From Arenicola marina (lineage: Eukaryota; Annelida; Polychaeta; Arenicolidae): 64,000 bases of DNA. Position numbers and translations under genes: made by a program. The stretch spans positions 45,911,174 to 45,975,173 of the forward strand of contig OZ025250.1 of assembly GCA_964019135.1 (NCBI GenBank). The letters are read 5' to 3'. A model generated the notes under the pieces. That model was not told the DNA's origin, did not search any database, and saw only the letters and a program-made list of their open reading frames with translations. Positions 34,557 to 47,089 of this stretch are shown piece by piece. Every line of letters starts with the position of its first letter. The stretch's first letter is position 1.

Positions 34557-34960
34557 GTTGATGCATGATTACGTATTGTGATGGCCATCTTCCTTCAGTT
34601 TCGAACCTGAGAAACTGTGGATTATTAAACTCAGCGGAGTTAAACCCAACGACGTGGCGGAGGGGCTACCGTATGGCGGCATATTGGTGTCACTCGCTAT
34701 CTCGCATTCTCGCCTGGCACAAAAAGGGGCGAGAACGCGCGAACGCGAGAAAATGTGCGCGAGAACGCGAGACTGTAAGAATGCAAGAAGGTGAGAACGC
34801 GTGAATGCGATTATCGAGTTCTATCACCTCGCGATCTCGCGATCTCGCCCTCGCGATCTCGCCTTCGCCATCTCATTTTCAAACGCTTGACTATGGCTCC
34901 GTGCGCTGAGCTATGGTTTTGGACGCGGCCTATGGCTCCGGACAATTGCTCTCCTACTTG
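34557..34960. repeat. GCGAG fold-back repeat, copy 2
   Basis: Same order of blocks as 25296-25760: GATGCAT, CAGTTTCGAACCTGAGAAAC, GGCGGCATATTGGTG, GCTATCTCGCATTCTCGCC, GCGAGAACGCGCGAACGCGAG, then CTCGCGATCTCGC runs and GACTATGGCTCCGTGCGC. No target duplication was recognised. Confidence 0.8.
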
Positions 34961-35224
34961 CTCTGGAAAGGTATGCATGGGCCTTGTATGCACACCACTG
35001 TATGCCAACCTACCTTGAGTTAGTAAATTCCGAAGTTTGTCTGATCCAAATGCGTCCACGTAACTTGTTCCGCGACTTGTCGCCAGTCTGTGAATGTCAC
35101 GGGTAGGTCAGGCAACATATATATCACGAGATCACCACTTAGCATATCATCCAATCATATATCAACTAATCCCATCCAAGTGTCAAAGGGTCAATAGTAA
35201 ATTGGAGTGCCATGAGAGTTTTTC
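34961..35224. other. Short spacer, nothing recognised
   Basis: No gene or repeat recognised here. Confidence 0.4.
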
Positions 35225-35720
35225 CTGCCGGGCAGACATGTTGTAACGACCACGTCACCTCACGATGGCCGTTTTACCTGACGGGCGGACATTTTGTGAA
35301 GTCGATTAATGGACGGTCATTGCCATGGTGTCCATTACCCCCGGCCACCCCCCTCCACCCACTACATATATACTAATCTTCAGGGTGGTCGCCGTCCCCA
35401 TGGCAGTGGTGTGTTTGTTGACTCTCTCAGAGTGGCCCTTATGTACCGACCTATAACCGACTATTCTTTAAACCCAAAACACCACTCCTTCTAGTCCCAG
35501 ATATGTCTGTGGCTGCTTGTGTATCTGTGGTGCATGGCATAACGATGGTAGTTTATGATTATATGTGTATGTTTGTTAGCAACGTCGCAGACACATTTAC
35601 GCTCGCCCTACTCTAAGCCTCTCAACATGTGCCTCTTACTGATCACCTTTGACCAGTCAGATCCCACACGGTGAGAGCCCATAAAGCCATAAGCAGTGTG
35701 AAGCACCCCAGTGGTGTATA
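35225..35720. repeat. Dispersed repeat, copy A
   Basis: It shares blocks with 46205-46265 (ATGTTGTAACGACCA, TTTTACCTGACGGGCGGACA) and with 47135-47720 (GTCCATT-CCCC, CCACCCACTACATAT, ATGGCAGTGG-GTGTTTGTT, CTCTACTCTAAG-CTC, GATCACCTTTG). Copy A holds a single CCACCCACTACATAT unit where copy B has about six. Confidence 0.7.
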
Positions 35721-36063
35721 GCACGGATACGAGGGTCTGCGATAGGGTTCATCCAGTGTGTTTTCCAAACGACAAATAAGGTCTTGTACGGAAGCCCAAG
35801 CCTCTCTCACTAAAGGAAAACCAAGCCATCTTTATGTCTATATTTATGTCTACATTGCCACTTCTGGCGTTAGAAGATCATATGTTACGCCTTCAATCTC
35901 GGTAAATGTGTCATTAATGTGCATGTTTCAGAATTATTAATGTCTTGCTTGTTACTTGTGCATCACATGCAAGCAAGAGGGATTTGTATTGGCATTGCCT
36001 GTTTCCTAATTGCACAATAAACAAATGTTTAAATCAGAACGACAAATCTTCAGCTGCCAGTTT
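35721..36063. other. Spacer, nothing recognised
   Basis: No supported gene or repeat before the 18-bp array. Confidence 0.4.
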
Positions 36064-37712
36064 GTGCACTGTTGACTGTCCGTATCCTGTCCGTGTCCTG
36101 CCCATTTGGCTGCCCGTATCCTGTTGACTGTCCGCATCCTGTCCATGTTCTGTTGTTTGTCCGTGTCTTGTTTGCTGTCCGGGTCGTGTTGGCTGTCCGT
36201 GTCCTGTTGGCCTTCAGTGGTCTGTTAGCTGACCGTGTCCTGTTGGCTGTCCGTGTCTTGTTTGCTGTCCGGGTCGTGTTGGCTGTCCGTGTCCTGTTGG
36301 CCTTCAGTGGTCTGTTAGCTGACCGTGTCCTGTTGGCTGTCCGTGTCTTGTTTGCTGTCCGGGTCGTGTTGGCTGTCCGTGTCCTGTCGGCTGTCCGTGT
36401 CTTGTTTGCTGTCTGGGTCGTGTTGGCTGTCCGTGTCCTGTTGGCTGTCCGTGCCTTGTTTGCTGTCCGGGTCGTGTTGGCTGTCCGTGTCCTGTCGGCC
36501 TTCAGTGTTCTGTTAGCTGACCGTGTCCTGTTGGCTGTCCGTGTCTTGTTTGCTGTCCGGGTCGTGTTGGCTGTCCGTGTCCTGTTGGCTGACCGTGTCC
36601 TGTTGGTTGTCCGTGTCCTGTTGGCTGTCCGTGTCCTGTTGGTTGTTCGTGTCCTGTTGGATGTCTGTGTCCTGTTGGTTGTTTGTGTCTTGTTTGTTGT
36701 TCGTGTCCTGTTGGCTGTGCTTTTTCTGTTGGCTGTCCGTGTACTGTTTGTTGTTCGTGTCCTGTTGGTTGTCCGCGTCCTGTTGGCTTTCCGTGTCTCG
36801 TTGGTTGTTCGTGTCCTGTTGGTTCTTCGTCTCCTGTTGCCTGTCCGTGTCCTGTCGGCTGACCATGTCCTGTTGGCTGTCCGTGTCCTGTTGGCTGTCC
36901 GTGTCCTGTTGGCTGTCCGTGTCCTGTTGGCTGTCTGTGTCCTGTTGGCAGTCCGGGTCCTGTTGGCAGTCCGTGTCCTGTTGGCTATCCGGGTCCTGTT
37001 GGCTGTCTGTGTCCTGTTGGCTGTCGGTGTCCTGTTGGCTGTCCGTGTCCTGTTGGTAGTCCGTGTCCTGTTGGCTATCCGGGTCCTGTTGGCTGTCTGT
37101 GTCCTGTTGGCTGTCGGTGTCATGTTGGCCGTCCCGGTCCTGTTGGCTGTCCGCGCCCTGTTGGCCTACTGTGTCCTGTTGGCTGTTCGTATCCTGTCGG
37201 CTGTCCGTGTCCTGTTGGCGGACCGTTTCCCGTTGGCTGTCCGTGTCCTGTTGGCTGACCGTGTCCTATTGGCCTTCAGTGTTCCGTTGGCTGTCAGTGT
37301 CCTGTCGGCTGTCCGTGTGGTGTTGGTTGTTCAAGTCCTGTTGGCTGTTCTTGTCCTCTTGGCTGTCTGTGTCCTGTTGGCTGTCCGTGTCCTATTGGCT
37401 GACCGTGTCCTGTTGGCTCTCCGTGTCATGTTGGCTGTCCGGATCTTCTTGGCTGTCTGTATCCTGTTGGTTATCTGCGTCCTGTTGACTGTCTCTGTCA
37501 TGTTGGCTGTCCGGGTCCTGTTGGCTGTCCGTGTCCTGTCGGCCGACCGTGTCCTGTTGGCTGTCCGTGTCCTGTTGGCTGACCGTGTCGTGTTGGCTGA
37601 CGGTTTGCTGTTGGTTGTCTGTGTCCTGTTGGCTGTCCGTATCCTGTTGGCTGACCATGTTCTGTTGGCTGTCTGTGTTCTGTTCACTGTCCGTGTCCTG
37701 TTGGACATGTAA
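36064..37712. repeat. 18-bp minisatellite (about 90 units)
   Basis: The unit TGTTGGCTGTCCGTGTCC, 18 bp, equals six codons, so long frames stay open in both directions (VRVLLA and SCWLSV types on plus, TANRTR and QQDTDS types on minus). The left third has a five-unit (90-bp) higher-order pattern marked by CCTTCAGTGGTCTGTTAGC at about 36211 and 36301 and a relative at about 36499. There is no coding context. Confidence 0.96.
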
Positions 37713-38233
37713 ATATGTTAATAGGCTTTTTAGTTTGCTTTTTCGCGGGCTGTTGGGCGCACGGCATAAGACAAAGAAACATTGACTGGCAGTACCCGGA
37801 GACAATTAATGGACGCTTTAGGAATAAAATTGCAGCTTAGGGATAGCCCGTATCATTTTCAGCGGGGACTATGCCCCCCCCCCCCCCACCCCCCCCCCCC
37901 CCTGTTAAATATTGTTTGACCAATCGGAGGGGAGGCAGAGTAATCCATTTCCGCCTTCGTGAAACGAATTTAATCTATTTGGTGGAACAGGAAGAACTTA
38001 AAGTATATCCCTATAATTGTGAGGTTCACGGGGTTAATGTGGATGTGGAAACAGCGTACGGAAAAACAAACTTCGAGACCCTCATACATATCTCACCCAC
38101 CCCCCTCATTATGGGATGAACAGTCCCTTAAATGGGCCCTGTTGAAGGAAATATTCCTCACTCACTGTCTGTTCCGGTGCTGAACACCTTTTATATATGC
38201 TAAGTATTGTTTCACAACTTTATTTATACACAG
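37713..38233. other. Spacer with a C-rich tract
   Basis: Poly-C and near-poly-C at about 37873-37902. An open frame through it (37871-38119) is unsupported. The upstream exons of the Tudor-like gene were not found here. Confidence 0.45.
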
Positions 38234-38950
38234 TGACACTGACGAAGCGCGGGATCCCATCGCTGCAACCACGTCAGGCGCTAGCGGGGTGCATCGAAGT
38301 GGGCGGACACGACGCAAAACGTGAGTCTGTCTTTGTTACTATTTACTCGCCTAATAGGTGAGTCCTGTTCAGATTGTGCCAGTGTCCCAGTGTCTTGTTC
38401 CCCTTTCGAGTGACGTATCGTGCTACAGATGAAATTCTATTGAGTTAATTGTGCACACGAAGATTAGTTGGGTACTTGGGTGAAGAGAGTGATACTTTCT
38501 CCCCCCGACGTTTCATTTAATATGAATTTATTTGTTGCTTAGCGGGGTTCAAACCGCATGTGGCGGTATACGCTTCTGTGGCCGGACGGTCCGTCACAAG
38601 TGGCTAGACGGGGACGCCGAGCAGTGGTTCGTGGGTAAGTAGACATATAATTCCGTTGCGAAAGTACTCCAAACATGTGCCATTGCCATTAAAGACCGGC
38701 GAAGGTCCGTTGCCATTGACAAATGTATACTTGGACATTACGAAAGCTGTCTAAATATCGTACACTGTCAGCAACGTCCTTCTTTCCATAACTGTCCTTC
38801 ATTGTACCTTCAGGTACCGCCACGGACGTATTGTCTGTTGAGGACGGCGACCCAGGGTGCAGTTACCGGGTGGACTACGGCGGGGAAGGGGAGTTTAATG
38901 TCGACCATGTCGTTGAGGACTACAAGGAGGGATCCCTGTGGTTCCTGTGA
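38234..38950 (+). CDS. Three exons encoding the C-terminus of a Tudor/Agenet-like protein
   Basis: Exons are 38234-38320 (acceptor ACACAG, donor AAAAC|GTGAGT), 38543-38634 (acceptor GCTTAG, donor GTGG|GTAAGT) and 38814-38950 (acceptor CCTTCAG, stop TGA). Phases agree at both junctions, giving a continuous 104-residue segment. The conserved part reads VRHKWLDGDAEQWFVG, then DVLSVEDGDPGCSYRVDYGG and VDHVVEDYKEGSLWFL. This is the H-W/F, WF-G-V, Y-V-Y and ED-G-L pattern of small Tudor/Agenet-like beta barrels that bind modified peptides; the family call is inference. The first exon enters with one base completing a codon, so at least one upstream exon is missing or lies beyond the 18-bp array. 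Confidence 0.62.
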
Positions 38951-39384
38951 TGCAGAAAGTTTCGGAATATTTATATATTGTCATTACACTCCGTTAGCAA
39001 TCCAACTAAATGTGGTCCCAATTGAATGCAATTGGGATATATGGCTCGTTATATTGTAGTTGAATTATTATTTAAAGGACATTCTTTACTAAATGCATTT
39101 TGCGGGCCTTTGATCTCAGGCTTTACAAATGTAATCCGCCAGCAGCGTATGTTCAAGGGCTCCATGCATGCATGTTACAGATGCAGGGATTAGATTGCGT
39201 TTCGTCATTGTTTGCCGGGAGTCGATAATGCCGATGGGCAGCACCAACCATGCTTCAACAAATCTCGTGGCTGTGACCTCCTAATTGAAGTGACTATGGG
39301 TTGTTCCACCAAATGTAGCCTACAGTTTCTTGCAAGAACTACGGCAGCCCGATCCGAAACCAGGGGGTGCGCGGTAACCTTGAC
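38951..39384. other. 3' flank of the Tudor-like gene
   Basis: AT-rich DNA right after the stop. No clear AATAAA signal or further exon was seen. Confidence 0.4.
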
Positions 39385-40220
39385 GACACGCTGAAGGAGA
39401 ACACAGAGAGGGGGCGGCTGCGAGACGGAGAGGCGAGCCCGCAGCGTCAAGAGCACGGTCTCCAGCTTTGAGTGGGAGGTCGGCGATGAGCTGCCCGCCA
39501 TCGACGCTCCGGTGGTGCCCCCCCCCCCCCCCCCAGCCCCAGCGGTCTACCAGGACCAAGTGGGATGAACCCTCCCACGCGCAACTCCCGATATCCCAAA
39601 ACCCGCCCCCATCCCACGGCTACGCCGTTGCCGCCTGAAATGATGACCCCAGGTCATGGTCAAGCCATGGTGCACTTGGAGGAGGAGGAAGATACGGCGT
39701 CGGATACGGATAACGCCATGGGGACGTAACCCCTGAACCCTACCCCGGCGGATAAAACCTACGACAAAGTGAACCTCTGGCTGCCGCACCTCACCCCGGT
39801 GCGCCGCCTGGTCCCCCGCGAGATCACGGTGAAACGACGGCCGGCTTTGGACTTCGGCTTCAACCCGCGCCGCGGCACAGTCATCGAGCGCGGCTTGGGC
39901 GATAATAGCGAGCGCAAGCGCACCGTCAGTTCGGCCGAGCTGGGGCCCAAGAACGCCCGCACGGGGCTGCTCCGTGGGGACCGCCTTATCGAGGTCAACG
40001 GCACCAACGTGGAGACTGCCTCCCGGGAGGAGATTATGGAGCTGATCCGGGCGTCCGGCGGCGACGTCCGGCTGAAGGTCTAGCCCATCCCGGAGTTAAA
40101 CGAGTTGAGCCTGCCCTCTGGCCTGGAGTGCGAAGACGTGCTCATCGACCAGAACAAGGTCAAGATGGGGAAGCTGCAGAGGAGCGGCAGCGTGCGGTAC
40201 AGCAACATCAAGACGGTGAG
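39385..40220 (+). pseudogene. MYO18-like fragment with PDZ domain, degraded
   Basis: The segment at 39745-40081 encodes REITVKRRPALDFGFNPRRG, GLLRGDRLIEVNGTNVE, REEIMELIRASGGDVRLKV and, past an in-frame TAG (40081-40083), PIPELNELSL. This matches the PDZ region of myosin XVIII as I know it (vertebrate form GDRLVEINGQNVE, then RLKVQPIPELSEL), with the TAG replacing the Gln codon. Upstream, KSTVSSFEWEVGDELP and a proline stretch fit the low-complexity N-terminal region, but the frame is interrupted by further stops and shifts between 39540 and 39760. The right end AACATCAAGACG|GTGAGT keeps a donor site. No motor-domain exon follows in the window. It is most likely a duplicated, decayed gene fragment, though a real exon hit by sequence errors cannot be excluded. 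Confidence 0.75.
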
Positions 40221-40689
40221 TGCTGAGTGATGAGGAAGACTTTTTTATTGCCCACCCAATGTTGTGTTGTAATATAAAGTGTTCAAATAAAATTGGGAAC
40301 AAGAGCCGTGGGTTTGTAGAAATGTGTCAATATCGAACAGTATACAGGACAAGATATGACCCATGGGGATACCACGCTGGGCCTTAGCCGCCTATGTGCC
40401 AAAGCCCCTGGTTTCAGCGGTGAACCCCCCTCCCCAACCTAACTGACTTTGGTTTAACCGATGACCCCCTCCTCCTTTTCCACGACGCCTTTTCCAAAGG
40501 GTGAGCGTCCTTAAACCGTTGTTATAGTGTATGTAAATATGGGGAGGGATGCGGTTGGTGAACGAACAACCAAAAGGACCAATACCAACTCCGGCCAATT
40601 GCTGGGCCATTCCGAAATAAACTTAAAACATACAAGCGGATTATCCGGCCAAGTGGGCAAAGGTGAGCCGAAAATTGTTTCATTGGGTA
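40221..40689. other. Spacer, nothing recognised
   Basis: No following MYO18 exon was recognised in this stretch. Confidence 0.45.
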
Positions 40690-41190
40690 ATTTTGGAATT
40701 TTGCGAAAAGGATTCGGATTTTTGCAAGTTGTCACTTTGTATATTGCCGCATAGTTAGGGCGCTCGCTATGTCGCATTCTCCCGGGGCACCAAAATAGGC
40801 GAGAACGGGAAAGAGTACGAGAACGGCCGGGCGGAAATAGGACGGCCGAAATCGCGAGATGGCGACAATGCGAGGGCGCAAGTACTAAGTGAGGAGAAAG
40901 CAATGGCGGGAATGCGAGATCACGGGTATGCGAGATGGCACTCGACATAAGGCGAGTGCGGGAAAGCCATACGAATGGGACATCGTCCCGTCGCGTTAAT
41001 GCGGGAACGGCCGAACGCGAAAGCGACATTTTAGAGCGCGAGAACGCGAGAACGGAACAACGGGAGAACGCCACGGCGATATAAATATCGCGTTATAATC
41101 CTCGCGATATCCACGTCGCGTTTTGCCAATGCCGCCATCGCGTCCTCTCGTGCGCGTATTCTCGTCGGTGTTAGTGCCTGCCGAGAATAC
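40690..41190. repeat. GCGAG fold-back repeat, diverged copy 3
   Basis: Contains TATTGCCGCATAGTTAGGGC, CGCTATGTCGCATTCTC and CACCAAAATAGGCGAGAACG, then many GCGAGA/GCGGGA motifs and, at the right side, CTCGCGATA, CGTCGCG and TCGCGTCCTCTCG. It is the same architecture as the copies at 25.3 and 34.6 kb but more diverged. Confidence 0.6.
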
Positions 41191-42650
<1,460 letters not shown>

Positions 42651-43227
42651 ACGAATGAGTGAAACCTTTAATTGTTTCTTTTAAAAGATTAAGTCAGCTA
42701 TCCGTTGGTGCAAAGAAACATCAACTATTTCTGTTGCGTGATTAATTATGAGAGATTCTATGGGAGTGTAAAACTGACCATATTGGGAACTCGGGTTCGT
42801 AATATCGCCATACCCGAAATGTATAATCTAAAAAACCATGTTGATTAAACTTAAAATGTTGATTGTTAAACTTAAACGGCAAACTAAACGAAAACTGCAA
42901 GTATTTAGACGTAACATGTTTCACAGATAATTATTTCGCCATCAAATCTCATGGGTGACGATTTATGACGGTTCAAATTTATGGTAAATTATCCTAGTAA
43001 ATGTAATTGAATGCCGATATCTTTCAATACAAATAATGCATGCTAGACAACTTGTATTTCTGTAACATATGGCCAACGCTGTCTGGAATTGTAATAAAGA
43101 ATCCTTACTTGTTCTGCGTCACGAGGAACGTGTGCATGATAAAGCACATAATATACAACTACGATGCCTGACTACACACGCGCTTTTTCTCGTACATTTG
43201 ATCAATAGCGCGGCCTTTAGTGAGCAA
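42651..43227. other. AT-rich spacer, nothing recognised
   Basis: No supported feature between the zinc-finger pseudogene and the MITE. Confidence 0.45.
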
Positions 43228-43235
43228 GTACGTCT

Positions 43236-43716
43236 GTTAGAACCCAAAATGTCATAGTGATGAAAACGTCAGGCCTTGGTAGAATGAAATCCACAGTTTT
43301 AAGTTTGACTTGAACCATCCTGGTTATCGTCCACACAACCTTGCGTAAGGTTTCTGAAAAGGCAGGGCAGCTAGGGCCACTTAAAGAAGTAATTGCTTGA
43401 CAATTATAGTGACCTCTTGGAGGCAGAAATTTCCAATTAAGGGGCAGGAAAAGAAGGAAATCTAAATTCTAGGAGTAGAAAGTTGCAGAGGATAAACCCG
43501 GGGTGGGGGTGGGGGCGATGCCCAATATTCCATATTTTAGGAAACCATTTATATATATCTAAAACTAAGGAGTTACTGCCTCATATATACTTAGCCTCTG
43601 TCAATAGAAACGGCGATCGAGGCAGAGTGTTAAACTGTACATTTGCTCCCAGATGACGTCATACTACAGGCCGTGTTGTATGACGTTTTCGTCGCTATGA
43701 CCTTTTGGGTCCTAAA
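43236..43716. mobile_element. ~481-bp MITE, copy 1 (GTTAGAACCC family)
   Basis: It starts GTTAGAACCCAAAATGTCAT and ends TATGACCTTTTGGGTCCTAA, an inverted repeat of about 40 bp. It aligns along its length with 61567-62053. The flanks GTACGTCT and GTATGTCA are a decayed 8-bp duplication (6 of 8). It is non-coding. Confidence 0.82.
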
Positions 43717-43749
43717 GTATGTCATAATTGTTGGCCCCAGTCTTCCAAC

Positions 43750-44165
43750 TCTGTCGCTGTCACATTTTCCTTCCCTCCCCTTGCAGCGTCCTTTCTTCCA
43801 ATCACACTGCTGTCACCATCTTCGGTCCCTCCTCTTCTTAGGTCCTATAACCAACTACACCGCTTTTACCTTTCCGGTACCTCCCCTTCTAGCACCCCGT
43901 CTTCTTATTACACTGCTGTCACCCTTCCTGGTACCTCCCCTTCCTGCGCCTTGTCGTTAACTACACCGCTGTCACCTTTCCGGTACATCCCCTTCCTGCA
44001 CACAGTCTTTTAACTACACTACTGTCACATTTCCTGTACCTCCCCTTCCGCGCCCTCCATTTTAACTTCTCCGCTATCACCGTGTAGGGACCTTCTCTTT
44101 CTGTGCACTGTCTTTCTCTACACCGCTATCCCCTTTCCGGTACCTCCCCTTCCCCCTAACCTACC
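43750..44165. repeat. 53-bp minisatellite (about 8 units)
   Basis: CTACACCGCTGTCACC followed by TTTCCGGTACCTCCCCTTCC recurs at 43803, 43856, 43909, 43962 and 44014, i.e. every 52-53 bp, with diverged units at both ends. Confidence 0.88.
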
Positions 44166-46200
44166 GTCACACAAGCGGATGTCAAGTTTAGGGGTTTTAG
44201 CCCCTTCTTATGCAAACGGATCTCAAGTTAAGGGGCAGCCTACATCGTTTCAAATATTGGACACACTGTGGCAATACAAAAAAACAGCATTTTCATTGGT
44301 ATATAAAGACCATAACGAATCGTTAATAATCATATCATCACCCGCGTGTCCATCCCATAATATCATACTGCGTGTCTCTGGAACTCACTGAGCTAGGTTC
44401 TAGAAAAACACAAAGAATGCCTTTTACTTTGATTTGATTTGACCCATTTAAGTGAAAGATATCGCTCTGGGACTCTAGGTGGTCATAAAAATATGAATAA
44501 GCATAAAGTTTTTAGATACGCAACAAGTCGGAAAAAAATGCAAAAAATACGCAGCTAGCATCATCTTGTGGCAAATGAGATCGTTAGTCTGAGACAGAAA
44601 ATACTGTTCCTATCTTGCTTCCGGTTCCAGAGCGGCTGGAAATTCTCTGTGGGACAAACGTCAACCTCTCATCATTATGGCGACATATTATCGAATATTT
44701 CAGAAATGCCTCTTTGAAACAGTCGAAGTTATGTTAGCAGGTACCCACTAAAATATGTCGATTCCATGTGCAATTCGACGCGGAAATGACGTCACAGGAT
44801 TTCTTTTTTAATTTGACCAATGGTGAAAGATAGGATTTGTTTGTGCTTAAAGGGCCTCCGACTGTCGTCTTATTCTAGTCATCCCTGTAAGCTTGCAGTT
44901 GTGGATGGATCGAAAACAAACTGAGATGAGCCAACAACTGTGTACATAGTGAAATAACCCTATCATTTTTCGGTACATAGTCGAAAGCGTTTAACATATG
45001 GAGATTCAATTTTCCCCCAATATGATGTACTTTCGTCTGGGCGATTTCAGTTTCATTAAACCATGGTAGGAGTTATTAAAAAGTACTTAGACTTAGAGCA
45101 CGCGCATGGCGAACGGGCGTTTAAAGTTAGTTTCCATAGCAACGGAACATTTTTCCAATGATAAAGTATACAGATTTTGGTTAAATTAGAAAATTCAGCA
45201 AAAATCGGAAAAAACAAGCTACAGATACAATTTTACGCTACTATGGATGAACTATCTCTATAAAAATATATGTTCTCAGATTTGACACAGTGTGCTAAGT
45301 TGGTGCACCAGGACGCTCCATAGAGAGGCACCGCCTCGCTCGTTTGCCCATGATGAGTTTATGGGGATATTCCGGGATTTAATACTTGGAATAGCCGCCA
45401 ATTACTCAAAATATTCTCTCCTATTTTGCCGCACATGCCTAACTAACCAAGCAAACAACCTTATTTATCGCCCCTCTCGCCGCCCCATTCTTGGTAGCCA
45501 GATGTTTTGCCGTCGTCAACGTCCCGTTGATTTCTTGTTTGCTCTTGGTTTTCTCCCGATCGATCGAAAGTAACTTTGATTGATCAACAATTCGATCATT
45601 GTTCAAATGGAAGTAGATTAGATGACATGTAGCCTTAATACCAGTTCATCGTTGACTCGCCCGTTACTGTATTTTATACATGGATTGGCAAATGGTGTCT
45701 ATTTCGTTTAAAGTTACCATACTTTATCCCTAAATATTATGCTTGGCCTAATGAGGGTGTTCCATTTCATTTTATCTCCCACTAATGATTGCGTGTTTGT
45801 ATTTTGGTCGGTCACGGCGTCCCATATGTTAGTTACAAAACGAAGAATTTACCACCAAATGCCACGCAACGAGTTTCTTATGTCGATTTTAGGAAGGAAA
45901 ACCCCACTTCACGTCACGACATGCTGGTAAAGTACAGGACTGGGGTGGTTGGGGGGGGGGGGAGCAAGCCTGATTGGTATACCCCGGCACCCATACTCAC
46001 TTCCCCTACTACCGACAATGATAATCGGTAAGGGTCGCGCAGATGCGACCTCTGGCAGAGCAAGGTGAGTGGTGCGTGGCATGTGGCACGTAGTACAAAT
46101 CTGAACGTACCCCTGCGCCAACAGGCGCATAAAGCAAAGGGGGTCGAGACTGCATGGTCAATGATCAAACAGGAAGATCTTCTAAAGCGTTAGTTTGACC
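44166..46200. other. 2-kb unique stretch without recognised genes
   Basis: AT-rich, with a G-run at about 45950-45962. The open frame at 45292-45573 (93 codons) has no recognisable motif. No splice-bounded coding exon, RNA gene or repeat family was identified. Confidence 0.5.
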
Positions 46201-46890
46201 TGTTGGATCATGTTGTAACGACCATGTAACGTTTTACCTGACGGGCGGACATGTTGTAGCCACCACTGCCTGCGGTGCTGGCGTTCTACACCCCCCCCCC
46301 CCCACCCACCACTTGCCCTCTCTCTGACATTGAAGCACGGGAGGGGTGGACTCCTTGGGTATGGCGGCCTGAGGGAAGGATTATTTTTCACAGCAGCAGC
46401 CAAATCTGCATACTGATAAAGCGAAGTGGACGCCATTAGTAGAAGTAATAAATCCTCCCTTGCCGGCTGTGTTATTTCTTGGAAGGCAAGATCAATATTC
46501 GTTGATATTCCGTCACTTACAACTTTTGTCCTCGTTACGTTATTCCTCTATAACAGTCCTCTTATTTGGTCTACTTATATATAAACCACCGTTTCTAATA
46601 GTCAATCTCGCCTGGCATCAGAGGGTTTCTTTCTGCATCATCATGTTCTCTGCCTTGTTGAGTTTTGCTTATTATAAAGTGGCTCTCCTATGGCGTCATG
46701 GAGTGTCTCTTGGCCCTCGCTGAACTTCTTCTTGCGGCAGTGAGTCTCCTGGCCAATAAATAGGTTCTACATTGGCGTTGTTGAGTCTCCTTTGCATATT
46801 TTTTTTTTTTATTTGCGTTAAGAGATTTTATTTTGTCCAAAGTGGCCCTCCTGTTGTGTTAGTGAATTGCTTTTTGCGGTAACTGAGCGA
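46201..46890. other. Spacer with a piece of the dispersed repeat at its left end
   Basis: 46205-46265 shares ATGTTGTAACGACCATG and TTTTACCTGACGGGCGGACA with 35225-35300. A C-run lies at 46291-46302 and a T-run at 46800-46811. Imperfect repeats of GTTGAGT-TCCT and AAAGTGGC-CTCCT occur at 46650-46850. Confidence 0.5.
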
Positions 46891-47072
46891 GCAGGGCGGA
46901 TCCAGAAAATGGGGATAGGGGGGGGGGGCGGTTTCAGGATCGGATCCAGATATGCTGGATAGGGGGGACCGGTTTTGGTTTTCATATGTTAATCGGTATG
47001 AATTATATAATTTCGGCCCTAAAGGGGGGGCGGGGGCGGTGCCGGGCCTCCCTCCCTCTGGATCCGCCCCTG
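46891..47072. mobile_element. 182-bp MITE with CAGGG-CGGATCCAG ends
   Basis: Starts CAGGGCGGATCCAGA and ends CTGGATCCGCCCCTG, a short inverted repeat in the style of hAT-type non-autonomous elements. It has an internal partial duplication (CGGATCCAGA again at about 46943). Target duplication is unclear, so the class is tentative. Confidence 0.65.
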
Positions 47073-47089
47073 GAGAGGTATAACGTTGT

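Noticed and set aside
36050-37805. Hydrophobic (VRVLLA) and polar (TANRTR, QQDTDS) repeat proteins
   Set aside because: All arise from one 18-bp unit read in different frames and strands.
45292-45573. 93-codon open frame as a small gene
   Set aside because: No motif, no splice-bounded context and no clear start environment; length is compatible with chance.
46891-47072. Firm 8-bp target duplication for the CAGGG-ended MITE
   Set aside because: Flanks TGAGCGAG and GAGAGGTA do not match well enough.
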